A stretch of 64,000 nucleotides of DNA from Zygnema cylindricum. Lineage: Eukaryota; Streptophyta; Zygnematophyceae; Zygnematales; Zygnemataceae. The stretch is from the NCBI GenBank assembly GCA_037447655.1, contig JBBHKE010003563.1, positions 31,524 through 95,523 on the forward strand. Reading direction: 5' to 3'. How positions within the stretch are numbered: the first letter of the stretch is position 1; every line of letters begins with the position of its first letter. The notes under the pieces are model-generated. The model searched no databases. It was given only the letters and a program-made list of their open reading frames with translations, and was not told the DNA's origin. The translations under genes were made by a program, and so were the position numbers. Below are positions 52,404-64,000 of the stretch, piece after piece.

Positions 52404-55107
52404 TGTGCAAATGAACTTTAGTCAACATAAAAAGTGGGAATGTTTTTGTCATCGACAAAATCTACCTACTTGTTCCCTTACTAAAGAAAGGTGAGCTTCT
52501 GACAAACTTGTTTGCCTAGGGAGTATATAAGAAAAAAAAATATATAGAATATAATATATAGATATATGTAATATTAAAAAAAAAAACACAGTGTCGCTCG
52601 TCGGTAGCCATTTACCAATAACTGATAATCTTTTTTTTTTAACTTGTCGATAATCACTGAATCGGTTTATATATCTTAGTCGACATATTGTTGGTAAATC
52701 GCGATACATGATATTGGTCAAACAACGGTAGTTTTTATGATATATACTATATTAACTGCTTCCCATTGGACCGAAAGGAAAAAAAACTAATGACCTCAAT
52801 GAGACTTCTGAGGGGAGGCCAGATTTTGGCGGAATATGGAAATTAAATAATTAATGCAACGGGCTTTTCAACGGCCGAAAATTGCTTTATGGCATGACTT
52901 GAGTCACGTGTGCGACGAGTTCTCACGTGTGAAACATTACGTCTTTTCAATGTGTGAAACCGTCTCCTTAATTTTTGATTTTTTGGAAGGTACGACGGTT
53001 CTGTTTACGTGAAATTAATGGCGGGTGGCTTCAAAGTAGTTTTTCACAGTACTTGTCTTGAAATTAGTTGTTTACGGCTGCTGGAGTACTAGCATAGTAC
53101 GATAGTACAACAGTACAGATAATTATATCGCTGGTAATTTTTGATTATTTGCAATAATACCACCCATAGTTAATTGACGGTCACAGTTAATGTCTGATAA
53201 TTCGGGTAAATGTACTGGTCGGTTGTGTCTCACCACCCGATGAGCAACACTATTAAATGTACTACACACTTTTGGTTTCTGTCTGTTTCTATTATTCTTT
53301 TTCTTGCGCTGGTTGTAATCCTATGGTCCAGTTCTATTTTCGTTTTTTTTTTATGTTTGTATTTTTCTGTTCTTTGTACATTTATTCCCTTGATCTCTGT
53401 TTTTTTTACAGAAATTACGTTTGCTACTGTTTTTATTTCTCTCTTTGTGTTGACTGTATTTATGTTTCTCTACTCTTTTTTTTCCGCTTGGTTATTCAAT
53501 TTGGTTCTTACGTTCTATACGCTGGATCTTTCCGTTTATTGATTGATTTTCCGTTTATATGTTATTGTTTATTCCTTCTCCGTTCAGTTTTCGTTCACAT
53601 TCGTTTCAAATCTGTAGCGATTTTGCTCACCCAATTATCTCTTGGAATTAATCATTTCTTCATTTTTTTTTATTTTTTTTGCACGGATGCAGGTACACCA
53701 CTGTTTAAGGAAATATCGATGGACCAGAATTGCTATTTAAAAATTTATAAAACGTCTCACAAGGTCCAAAACTAATGGAATTGTTTTGACTAAATGTCAG
53801 TAGTATGAGATGTCTTTGTCGATGCACTATAGATTAATCGTTTAATGGTTAATTTTTTAATTGTTTTCAGTAGTCTTAGCGGATTCCATTTTAGTTAGAT
53901 CCAAGTTAATATATATAATAGCTTCATCGGTTGTTTGATACTCGCTTCCTTGAAGAAGTCAGATTCCCTCCCTTCCTCCCCCCCTCTCTCCCTCCCTCCC
54001 TCCCTCCTATTTACTCTCCTGAGCGGTACGGTGAATTTTGCTTGAAGTTTATAAAACAAAAACTAAATACTGTCCTATTTTGGTAATTTTTATTATTCTT
54101 AGACTCTTCAAATCAAAACAAAATAGGATTTTTTCATATCTTACTGTATGACAATAAGTAAAAAAAAAAAAAAAAAAACAAGAACTCGAGTGTCACAGCA
54201 CTTCAACATATAACATGTAACATTTTGATGTTCTATTACATAGTTGATGCAATAATGAAGCTCGTTAATGGAAAAAATGTCTCCTAAAAAAAACAAAGAA
54301 ACTTTTTTTCAGAAAGTTTCGCTTTTGCGAGAATCCAAGGAGTACAATTAGACATTTACTGATGGTTTAATAAGTGAAACATTTATTTATCGTACAGATG
54401 CATTATGCTGACATGGCATATGCGTTGAGTATTATGTCCTTGTCACACACATGCATAAGGACAAAAAACCATAATAAGTTTGCAATACTATTTCAATTTC
54501 TTTTTTTTGGAAGTCCAATTCACGGGAAATACTTTTAGGAAAGGTTAACGACAACAAAAACAAAAAGAAAAAAACTTCGATTGTTAACCTTTCGTAGTGG
54601 TTTAAGCTATATTTGTAATGCACGTTCGAGTATTTCCGCTAATAAGCGACAATCTTGCTTCTTAAAAAAAAAAAATAGAAAAGGTTCTTTTTACAAAAGG
54701 AAAATAATTTGCTTGTCGTCTCACAGCCTTTTCTTTTGTCTTTTACTCTCTCTGAACTTTTTTTAAGGATTTCCTACCTATTATTTACAATCTACAAAAC
54801 TTATCACATAAAATTCTATTTCAATCTTTTACATGATGTTTGTTACATGAGCGGAGAGAAAAATGTCAATTTTGTCCCGATGATATTTGGGACCAACAAG
54901 AAATTACACTTAATCAAAATGTTAATAATATAATTCGATGTCGTAATATATATTCACAGGAGATTAACATCCCTGATATCTAAAACAGCTTGATTTGCAT
55001 ACCTTCATTGCTTATGGAACAGATTCTTTCAAAATTGGAGATTCTCTTGAATTGGAGATTCCCTCAAATCGTAGATTCCCTCAAATCGTAGATTCTCTCA
55101 GATTCTC
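52404..55107. other. Intergenic between convergent genes
   Basis: The first few hundred bases include the 3' UTR of the TMEM19-like gene. T-rich frames at 53210-53775 have no coding character. A (CCCT)n tract lies at about 53966-54007. Direct repeats of TCAAATCGTAGATTC/TCTC lie at 55060-55110, overlapping the stop of the PAP16-like gene. Confidence 0.5.
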
Positions 55108-58100
55108 TCAAATTAGAGTATCTCTGAGATTGGAAAGTACTCCTCCGTCAGACACGGAGCCGTCCTCAAATCTCACCCAAGTCTGAAGCTTAAACGGAGA
55201 TTCTATGTAGTTCAGTATTTTGGCTCCTCTCGTCCATCTTCCGTAACCTCCGTAGCCCGAATGGCGACCATAACATAACCATAATTTTGTCTTATATGGA
55301 CAACACCAATCATTGCCATGGTTGTGTCCGGAAAAAGATGCCTGGACCAAAGAAATCAAACCGTTTTTTTTAGGGTTTTTTAGTGTTTGTTAGGGTTTTT
55401 TTGTGTTTTGGTGTTGAGCATTTTTTTTATTTTTTTTTTGTGTCCCAAAAGCCTGGTTTGGATTGGTGATGGACAATAAAATTTCATGATGGTGATGAAC
55501 TTGTGAAAAAAATGAGACTTTTTACTATCCTTTCCTTTCCTTCCCTTTCCTTTCCTTTCCTTTCCTCTCTTCTCCTCTCCTTTCCTCTCCTTTCATCTTT
55601 TCTACACATTATTCCTATCCCATAGTCCTGATTCGGTGAACTGAATTTCACGGTTGTGAGGATGATCAGTTTCCAATATCATCAATGTATATATAAACGA
55701 GTGTTATAAATGTTTACTCTCAGTCGTTTTGAAGTTACAAGTATAATTGTTTGTGCAATACAAATCGATATATGGCATGTGTCACTCATGCCAATGTGTC
55801 TCAAGAAAATGGTTGGTCTTATTCCATACCAACAAGAAGAGTAGGAAGTAATTTACAAATAAGAATCTCAAGAAAATCTTTGGTCTTTTTCAATACCAAC
55901 AAGAAGACTATAGGTAGTACACCATGTATCGCTATTAGTGTTGATGTTTTTTTCGCCACTTAAAACATCTTTTCTCTGTACACACTTGGTGGATTGGTCA
56001 TCCGACCGTTGCGATTGAAAGGCAAGATTGTCACCTTTCGATTGGCGGGCTCTCAATCGAAATATTGGACAAGTGTGCATGGAGAAAAGATGAGTTAAAT
56101 GACAAAAAAAACCTTTAAACTAACAGCGATACACAGTGTAATTTACAAGAGTTTACAAACAAGAATCACTAGGATTGAAGTCATCCTCACAGGTTAACTT
56201 TGACCCACTTCTCTTGATTATGAAAGTCGAATTGCTTTCGTGGAAAAACACAGCCTTAGTGAATAATAGTTTTTAAACATCCTCTTTTAACTTGACAGTA
56301 ACCCAGCGTGTATATGAAGCAAGAAATTTAAAAAAAAAAAAAGTTTGGTTTATCCCAGTGATGTCGCGGTCTGTCTCTTCTGCTTTTGCGTTTTAAACAT
56401 TTTGAAATTTATACTCTGTTGTAAGCCTGTTTCTATCAATTTCTTGTGTTTTCCAGTATTTGAAGTTTTTCTTTCATGAGTATTGAGAAAAGTACTTGCA
56501 TCTATTATTAGAGTTTCACATACATTATTATTAATTAATTGATTTATCATTTACTTGTGTAAACGAACATTTTTAAAAAAAATTGAAAAAATCACAATTT
56601 TGCATAAAATTACACCAAAACTCGATTGCATAATATGAAAAACTCAACGATAAACCGATGAATCCACCAACAATATAGGGCAATTCAATAAAAACAAAAT
56701 ATTAAAATAAATAAAATTATAAAATATATAAAAATAAAATTAAAACACGATACCTGAAATGATGTTCGATTCTCCAAAATGTCGATCAATCCCCAATCTG
56801 ATTCCACCGGTGATACATTTTCCGCTCCGTTATTTCCGACACATGGAGCTTCAATTTTAAAATCAGATGTAGTGGGGACCACAGTTTCCATGGCTGGTAG
56901 AGGAATATGAACGAAAAGGTATTCAGGTCTGCGCGAAAAAAAAAATTTATACCGATACAAAAAGTAAATTGAGTAATAAATGGCAGTAAAGTAAACCCTC
57001 AGATACCCAAAAATGAAATTTGACAAACAGCAACATTTTTAATGTGACAAGACATCTACTTTTTTGACTTAATGCCATTGATCTCCGTTTTAATTTCGGG
57101 TGTAATATAGGTTTTCGAGGCTTCACCTATGAGTTTTTCCTTTGAGTGTTTGATTTTCTTCACTCCTCAGAGTTTTATGTTATGCGTTTAAAGTCTTATA
57201 ATTTTGGAATAAAGGTTTGAGGTTTTTCTCTTTTCTTAGAGGAACATCAGATTCTGATGTGCCACCACATAATGTATAAATCAAATGGTTTTTTTACCAT
57301 ATAACTTATAAATCACAGTTTGTAACTCAAATGATTTTTTTACCATATAGTGTATAAATCAAATGATTTTTTCATTTAAAAAATGTGCGTTACTTTCACT
57401 GTCCTGAGCTAGAAAGATATTAATTATCTAAGTTGTAAGTATACACACGGTCCCATGGGAATTAAAAGGGTAGAAAAATGAAAAATGAAACTTATGGTAT
57501 AAAAATGAAAAAATGAAACTTACTTTCCCTCTTTGTTGACGTCATACATTGTATTATTCAAAAATTGTCCTTGAGCATATGATATAACTTCCGGAGTATC
57601 ACCTCCACCAGAATCTAAAAAATAAAAGAAAGCGGCTATTGATTTTTGATTAGAATTATAAATTGGCAAATAATAATTTCCGATCGCGGGCCAAAGAAAT
57701 TTCGGTCCAAATTTTGAGAAGGAAAGAGGATCATTTTTATCAAGTTGTATTTGACTATATTTTGTCGTTACTTGCAAGTTTAAAAGTCGACGGCCTCTCC
57801 TTTCACCTCCAAATTGGACATCTGTAAAAGGAAAATGTCTCAAAACTGTTAACTTTTGACTTTTTGGAGGAATCAATCTACTTTAGGCAGGCTTAAACAC
57901 AATGTTTATTTCAGTAAGTTGACCGTATAAAATGGAAGAGTGTTCGTTTTCCTGGGCATTTGGTTTTCAATAGAAAAATATGTAAAAAAAAAGCACATTC
58001 CAGTTTAAAAATTGAAATGTAAAATTTGGACTACAGAATACAGAAATGAACATGAAAGAACCGTACCGACCTCCAGAACTTGAACAATACGGCATTAAAT

Positions 58101-60285
58101 ATTCAAAAATTAGACATAAAACACAAAAAAATAAAAGAATGGACGTACAAAAGTGAATTGAGACCCTCATAATTTCTCCCCTGACATTTTGTCGGCAATT
58201 TCAAGTTTTCTTCTTCCTTGAAAAAAAAAAAAAAAAAAAAGAAAGCGAAAGTTTTATTTTCTTTTTGAGAGAGAGTTTTCCTCTTTTCTTTTAGCGAAAA
58301 GTACCCTACCTTCCGGAATGGAATACGGCTGAGGAATTCCATTAGGACCAAACCAATTTTTGTCCCATTCAAACGGGGAACTATCGTGGTTTCCCATAAC
58401 AGAAGTCCACGGAATTTCTCGATTTCGACAAGGAGTTGTCAACATTTCCCAATAATTTGATGCGTTTGTGTTCATTAAATTATTGGCCGTAATTTGATCA
58501 CCTAGAAAAATTACAAAATCTACAAAACAATAATTTGGGTACCCATTAAGAAAAAGAAAAAGAGAATAATGAATTGGGCATTAGTCTACAAAAACAAGAA
58601 TTTGGATACCCATTAAGAAAAAAAAAAGAATAATGAATTGGGCATTCAACATTCTTACTTCCCAAATCGCTTCCCTCAGTTTCTGATGGATTAAAAGTTT
58701 TGATTCAAACTTTAATACGCGAATAAATATGACTTAAATCGTGTACTATTCAAATATTATTGAACAGAGAAATGGGGATCTTTCATTAAACCTAAAATGA
58801 GAAAAAAAACTGAAGTAAAACAAAGACATAATCCATCATTTCCCTGAAAATATTCTGCAACAGTGTAGAATTTTTCAGTTGTTTAGCTTTCATAATCCAA
58901 AACGAAATGTTAAAGGTGGTTTTAACATAATTTTATCCTAAAAGATCCCATATACTTCGTTTTTTCATGTAAAAGGTTTCACCGGAGCTCCAACTCTTAA
59001 TTCATGCTTGATGATATACCACTTTTTTATTTCACATTTATATTGAAAAATCACATATTTCAACATTTCCCTGTTTAAAACTTTCTAAAAAATTATACCC
59101 ATCATTTTCTCGAGGAATTTCTTCAAAGTTGAAACCAACGGTTCCCAAGGTCTATTGAAAACATTTAGGGCATTTAAACTTTAATTAGAAGAACTTTAAA
59201 ATTAAAATTAAAATTAAAAAAAAAAACATGGAATTCAATCTAAAAAATTTCAATATGAAATCACCTGGTTTCTCGATATCGAGAATCACATTCATAACTT
59301 TTGTCGATTTTACGTCTTGTTGTGGACCCCATTCATCCCAAGCATTCTCGCCTGTGATTGGTCAAGTATATGAAACAAAATTGGTCATTGGGATCCATAT
59401 TTTTAAGCATATATATATATAGCAGCTATTGACAGAAAAAAAGGAGACGGAGAGCGAAGAGGGGTTGAAGGGAGAGGAGAGGATAGGGGAGCGTGTCGAG
59501 ACGTGTGGGAAAGGGGAACAAAGTAAAACAAAAGGGAGTGAAATGTGGTGGGGGAGAAGGAGAGGAGGGGAGAATAGGAGTTGATAAAGGAAGGGTATGA
59601 GGAATAGGAGGGAGTTTGAGAGGAAAGAAAATAGTGAGGGGAATGGAAGCAACTAGGGAAAGAGAAGTGAAAAGAGGAGAGGGAGAGAAAAAGCGAAAGA
59701 AGAGAGGGGGAGAGCGGGAGAGCGGGAGAGCGGGAGAGAGGGAGGGAGGAGAGAGGGAGAGAGGGAGAAAGGGAGAGAGGGCGGAAGAACAGAGGACAGA
59801 GAGAGGGAGAGAGAGAGAGAGAGAGAAAGAGGGAGAGAGGGAGAGAGGGAGAGAGGGAGAGAAAGGGAGGGAGGAACAAGGAGAGAGGGAGAGGGGGAGG
59901 CGAAGGAGAAGGGGAGGGAGAAGGAAAGTGAGAGGGAAAGAGAGGGGGGGGAAGGAGAGAGAGGGGGAGAGGGGAGCAGAGAGGGAGACGGAGAGGGGGG
60001 CAGAGAAGGAGAGGGAGAGGGAAGGAGAGGAAGAGGAAGGCAGAGAAGGAGAGGGAGAGGGAGAGGGAAAGGTAGAGGGAAGGAGTGGGAGAGGGAGAGG
60101 GAGAAGGTAAGGGAAAGTGAGAGGGAAGGAATGGGGGAAGGAAGGAGAGGGAGAGGAAGAGTAGGGCAGAGAAGCAGAGGGAGAGGAGTCAATACCGTAA
60201 TGCAAGTCTGTGAAAATAACCACCTTAAAGGTTCCCTCTTTAGAAAATGAGAGACGAGGTTTCTGGTGGGAAGCCGATAAATTAC
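55108..60285 (-). CDS. PAP16: Purple acid phosphatase, PAP16-type (first exon not found)
   Basis: Exons (minus): 60285-60196, 59351-59265, 58519-58310, 57821-57524, 56928-56754, 55341-55108, all GT-AG and phase-consistent; 1094 nt seen. Metallophosphoesterase motifs in order: FTDLHYG (Asp, His), LGDQITANN (Asp), GNHD (Asn, His), HIPLPA (His), [12 protein letters not shown] (two His). Also [14 protein letters not shown] and [17 protein letters not shown], typical of the PAP14/16/28/29 subgroup related to yeast DCR2. Expected role: secreted or vesicular phosphate ester hydrolysis with a two-metal centre; all ligand motifs are intact. The stop is TGA at 55108. The first visible exon starts mid-codon after an acceptor at 60286, so an upstream exon with the signal peptide must exist; I could not identify it up to 61400. 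Confidence 0.93.
55918..56140. mobile_element. MITE with TACACC ends and internal hairpin, in the last PAP16 intron
   Basis: 223 bp, ends TACACCATGTATCGCTATTA and AACAGCGATACACAGTGTA. Inside, CATCTTTTCTCTGTACACA and its inverse (TGTGCATGGAGAAAAGATG) form a second inverted repeat, so the transcript could fold into a long hairpin. Confidence 0.78.
59440..60190. repeat. 750-bp purine tract in a PAP16 intron
   Basis: Almost entirely A/G on the plus strand (GGGAGAGAGGGAGAG types), so CU-rich in the PAP16 transcript. It begins about 6 nt after the 5' splice site at 60195. The long E/R-rich and S/P/L-rich reading frames here are artefacts. Confidence 0.95.
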
Positions 60286-60419
60286 CTGAATTTCAAAAAC
60301 AAATCAGCAAAATACCAAAATAGTCATCATCAAAAAAAATAAAAAATAAAAATAGACGATCAAGCCAAATGATTCAAAGGGGGAACAATTAAAAAAGTCA
60401 TCACATGTTCACAAGCGCA

Positions 60420-60890
60420 TATGTGGGAAGAGAAGGGAAGGGAAGGTAGAGGAGAGCATCTCACGGATAGAGAGGAAGGAGAGAAGGAGGAGGAACAAGG
60501 CAGAAGGTCTAAAATAGAAACACATTATGGTCAGGAGAGGGAGAGAGAAGGTAGAGAGGAGAAAGTGAAGGAGAAAAGAGGGGAAAGAGAGGAAAGAAAG
60601 AGAAAGATACGAAAGAGATGGAAATAATGAGGCATAAACAGAAGAGAGAGAGGGGGAGATGGAGTAGGAGGGAAGCGGAGAAATGGGATGGAGAAAAATA
60701 GGAAAAAATGAAGGGAGAAAGGATGGAAAAGAGGGGGGAGAAGAGAGGGAAGAGAGGAAAAATTCAAAAGTTGGTGAAAAAGATAAGCGGCAAGAGGGGA
60801 AAGAAAATAAGAGAGAGAAGAGGACAAGTGAAAGAGAGAAGGGAAGGGAGAGGGAAGGGAGAGGGAAGGGAGAGGAGGAGAAGTGAGACG
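60420..60890. repeat. Second purine tract upstream of the first visible PAP16 exon
   Basis: Plus-strand purine-rich with more interruptions; probably within PAP16 intron 1. From 60891 to 61419 no feature except GTAC-rich DNA (CTGTACTGTACC near 61278). Confidence 0.85.
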
Positions 60891-61419
60891 TTGAGTGGAA
60901 ATGGTGCAATCGTGGGAAGAGGACATTTCAAAATTCAAATATTCTTTATTCGAACACGTGGAAGTCGTTCCTGGTTCGGAATTCGACCTGTGCCATGCCA
61001 GTCTGTTTAGTTCCGGTTTATTATATTTTTCTGCCACGTCGCGACTTTGTCGGTTCCATCGATAGATATTGGAAAGGCGCTCTTGTCCAAAAGCAATGCC
61101 CATAAAATACGACACTCTATCCTGTTCACCGGAGCGTTAAAATTAAAACAAAACGGTGAATGTAACAAGTGACATACCCGACGACGGGGAACGAAAAAGA
61201 AGCGGCCACGAATGCCGACAAAAAAGGGATCGTCATAAACGCAAACATTACAACCTTGAATCGTTACTGTACTTACCTGTACTGTACCTAGTCTGAACTG
61301 TACTATCTGTACTGTATGTTGCTGTAGTGTAATGAAATTTTTAGTGTAGGGAAACAAATAGTTCTATCAATCCTATTTTGGGTTAAAGGGTCCGAAGCCA
61401 ACAAAAAAGCAGTTACCAC

Positions 61420-61876
61420 CATAGTTCAAAAGTAGGTGACCGTACGCCCATACAATATGCCTATTGTATGCAAAGCATAAATATGGCCTTAAGACCCCAT
61501 ATTGTATTGGCCGCAAAATGAAATAAAATAGTAACAAGGTTGAGTTGCACATGGATCGATAGAGAATTAAACGTCATGTCTAAATTTGAAAAAAAAATCG
61601 GACCAAAAAATATTTTTCTGTGAGTTTTGAGCGACTTTTTATTTAAACCGTCAGATTTGGACGATCTGACGGTCGTTGATGGAAGTAACGATCTAAGAAG
61701 ATCACATGAAAAGCCCATAACACAACTTACGATAGGAATATCGTCAGATTCGGACGATCTGACGGTCGCTGATGAAAGTAGCGATCTAAGAAGATCACAT
61801 GGAAAGCCCGTAACACAACTTACGCTAAAGGCGGCCTACAAAAGGCCTACCAAAAAACGCCTACTTTTGAACTATG
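61420..61876. mobile_element. hAT-type MITE, copy 2
   Basis: Ends CATAGTTCAAAAGTAGG and CCTACTTTTGAACTATG, perfect 8-bp TSD GTTACCAC (61412-61419 and 61877-61884). 457 bp. It contains an internal duplication of a block of about 110 bp with TTTGGACGATCTGACGGTCG and GATCTAAGAAGATCACATG (about 61655-61725 and 61745-61825), explaining its greater length than the copy at 30605. Confidence 0.94.
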
Positions 61877-61884
61877 GTTACCAC

Positions 61885-63836
61885 ACATATTTTCCCACAC
61901 GTTTCCATAGTGCAGGCAAAATGTAAAGTCTTTATTGCAAAAAATGTGATGGTAAAACCATCTAAGTACAAAAGGTGTACAACTGAAAAAAACTTTTGGA
62001 GACTACAAGAGTCACAAGAAGGTAAGCTACCCTAAAAACTGAAACGAAACAGAATAATACTAACAATAGCAAAGAACCAAAACAAAACAATACCAGAGTT
62101 AGACCGCCTACAAAAGGAAAAAAAACAACATACTATTTAGTTAGGCCGCTAAATATCTATGTTCACATTGTTTTCATTGCTTGAATCAAATCTGAGTGTA
62201 CTTTGTCGTGTCGACGCCAATCGCTTTCCATGTCGACGGCGTTATGTGGCATTTTCTATGTACTAACATACAAAATAGCGAGCAACAAACATACGGACTG
62301 GCACACTCTGTACATTTCATTATTTATATACCTCTTGATATAGTGTAATCGATGCTAATTAAGTAATACCTATTTAACGTACAACAGAAAAGGGCATTAT
62401 CAATTATATTTTAAGTGAATGCTTCCGGTCTAGTGGCTTTGACATAGTGTTATTAACACTAATTGTTATTCACGGTGTACTTGTGAAGGGGGCCATGGTA
62501 GTTGGTTTGCTACAAAACTGCACTTTTCCTTAGGAGGAAAGTTACTCTCACCGTTACTCTCACTGTAACCGTTAGTGATGTGTTGTTGGAGGATCTCTCA
62601 CGATGCGAAAACACTCCAAAGCTTTTCAATTCCCTAATGGAATTGCAATCTTCACGTGTTGTTTTTCTTCTCGTGAACTCTATCTGACGCATACTTCACC
62701 GTTAACGATTCTATCTTTATTTTATCTCAAAAACTTTCAAGACCATCTTTTTCTGGCGCCACACCATCTATTTTGGATAAGATTTTTGATCGAGTGGTGG
62801 GACCATTGGCCCACTATCGATCCCAATTTTCAAGTTTCTACGATTATGTTAATTTAAGTTTGGGTACGATGACGCCTACCATTACCTCCCCCGTTTATAT
62901 CGACAACGCCCTTGTTTTTTTCAAAAATCCCAAAAGTGAGTAAAGGTTTACTAATATTACACCAAGCCCCTCTATAGCCTCTTGGACGCTTGCCACGTGA
63001 CGCGAGAGCTATTCCATCTTTTCCAATCGCATTGTTGGCATCAACTTTGAAGCACAACAACGCATATTAGAAAAAGCTACCCGCCATTGAATTTTGGAAA
63101 CATATTAAACGTGCTACCCCTCACTCAATTGTGCACTCACTAACGCTCACATTAAAGGTGGGGGCTTGTGCGTGTCGGCTATCGATGCCAATTTTTTTGT
63201 AACTCTCTTATTTACGCCTCATATTTTATGTGTGCTCTTCTTTAACGTTACGCCCTTAGTTTTTAGGGAACTTATCTTTTACCTTCATGGCCACTATAGC
63301 ACTACGTACTATCAACAACATTTTTTCAGCTCTTTCAATAAGTGCTTGACATAAGATGTTCTTGGTTTGACATAAGGATTTGCTCACATTAAGTAACCTG
63401 AAAAGAACCTCGTGAGGTATATTAGTTTGCCGTCACCACCAAATAATGATGACATTTCATGGTAGCCTCGAACATAAGCCCTTCTTCTCAAATGCCCCAC
63501 GAACCCTAATTTACATATTTTTTGCAAAAAAAGATTTGCAATCAATTGTGGTTCCATTCTCCACGTCGAATATCCCACAACGTACTGAACAACCGGGCCA
63601 ATCATGCGACCAGCCAAACCAGTTACGCAGCCCTAGAATGGCGTCACCCGCAGAAAAACGAAACGTGCTTCAAGTGGATATTTTCTTATCGGAACGGTGT
63701 GCACGTACGACAATAACGGAGCCCTCCAGCAAATTGCGTCCGCTAACATTATCTGCGGTTTTAAAAAGCGGTTATTTAACCGAACTGTCCAGCAGGATGC
63801 CGATTCGCTCAGTTTTTTGGCAGCTTTTATCAACCC
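61885..63836. other. Intergenic, no gene recognised
   Basis: A TACACCG-family right end (TTGTTATTCACGGTGTA) finishes at 62479; its left end may be near 62342 but is decayed. Three near-copies of CGTTACTCTCAC/CTGTAACCG lie at about 62533-62573. Nothing else supported. Confidence 0.45.
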
Positions 63837-64000
63837 TACACCGCCAATCGTTATTAGCGTGTAGGTTTTTTTAGCGTATACGAATAATTAGCGTGGTTTA
63901 CGCTAATTGGGAATTTGGAAATTTTCGAAGAAATCGTCTATTCTAATTAGGAATTAGGGTTTTTTTTTAATAGTGTGGATAATTTTTTTTGAGAATAAAA
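63837..64000. mobile_element. MITE, TACACCG family, cut by window end
   Basis: Starts TACACCGCCAATCGTTATTA and matches the copy at 26848 almost base for base through AATTTGGAAATTTTCG. The right end lies beyond the window. Confidence 0.85.

Noticed and set aside
53210-53775. T-rich frames that look membrane-like (110 and 172 aa)
   Set aside because: Overlapping frames in a T-rich stretch without splice or start support; hydrophobicity follows from base composition.
59403-60223. Long S/P/L-rich frames (up to 265 aa) on the minus strand and E/R-rich frames on the plus strand
   Set aside because: Low-complexity purine/pyrimidine tract lying in a PAP16 intron; the only real coding piece is the exon at 60196-60285.

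Overview
The window reads as nuclear DNA from a green-lineage eukaryote, a land plant or a streptophyte of bryophyte or algal grade. The evidence is three multi-exon genes with GT-AG introns whose products resemble plant families (a KATNAL2/At2g34560-type katanin-like AAA ATPase, a TMEM19/PGR-type DUF92 membrane protein and a PAP16-type purple acid phosphatase), abundant Ty1/copia retrotransposons, MITEs and AT-rich intergenic DNA. The species cannot be named from sequence alone.

Layout. 1-25 kb is a retrotransposon nest. The 5' end of a minus-strand copia element lies at 1-260, followed by a broken glycosyltransferase-like gene (about 790-1326) and microsatellites. A 514-bp TRIM-like element (229-bp LTRs, 56-bp interior) starts at 2704. 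Its second LTR is split by copia element E1 (3124-17069, plus strand, TSD GAGCC). E1 carries a 1071-bp solo LTR inside its own 5' LTR (3522-4592, TSD CTAGT). It also carries a nearly intact relative, E2 (8595-14940, minus strand, TSD GATGA), inserted in the codons of the YVDD reverse transcriptase motif. Further on are an old gag fragment (E4), a roughly 1.1-kb element with long terminal inverted repeats (19064-20181), two decayed pol relics and a solo LTR (24345-24849). 25-27 kb is a cluster of about 200-bp MITEs with TACACCG ends.

27.2-33 kb holds a small gene for a secreted cysteine-rich protein behind a TATA box and a four-copy 25-bp repeat, a hAT-type MITE with a perfect 8-bp TSD, and a tRNA-like sequence. 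33.07-39.14 kb is a third full-length but decayed copia element (E3) that uses a conventional 3'-end tRNA primer site. A truncated copia LTR and another MITE follow.

41.98-60.3 kb is the genic part. The katanin-like gene (11 exons, minus, 335 aa) and the TMEM19-like gene (5 exons, plus, 291 aa) are divergent, with about 1.4 kb between starts. The PAP16-like gene (minus, seven exons found or implied, first one unseen) converges on TMEM19. 60-64 kb holds purine-rich tracts, a second hAT MITE and a TACACCG MITE cut by the window end.

Main observations: (1) a TRIM-like element whose LTR carries a 73-nt tRNA-shaped module in sense orientation; (2) several copia elements with a primer site matching the anticodon region of initiator tRNA-Met, as in half-tRNA-primed Drosophila copia, with the gag reading frame and in-frame ATGs running through the LTR end and primer site; (3) long sense-strand CU-rich tracts starting just after a 5' splice site in three unrelated genes. 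The three multi-exon genes are housekeeping-type and show no functional link to one another.
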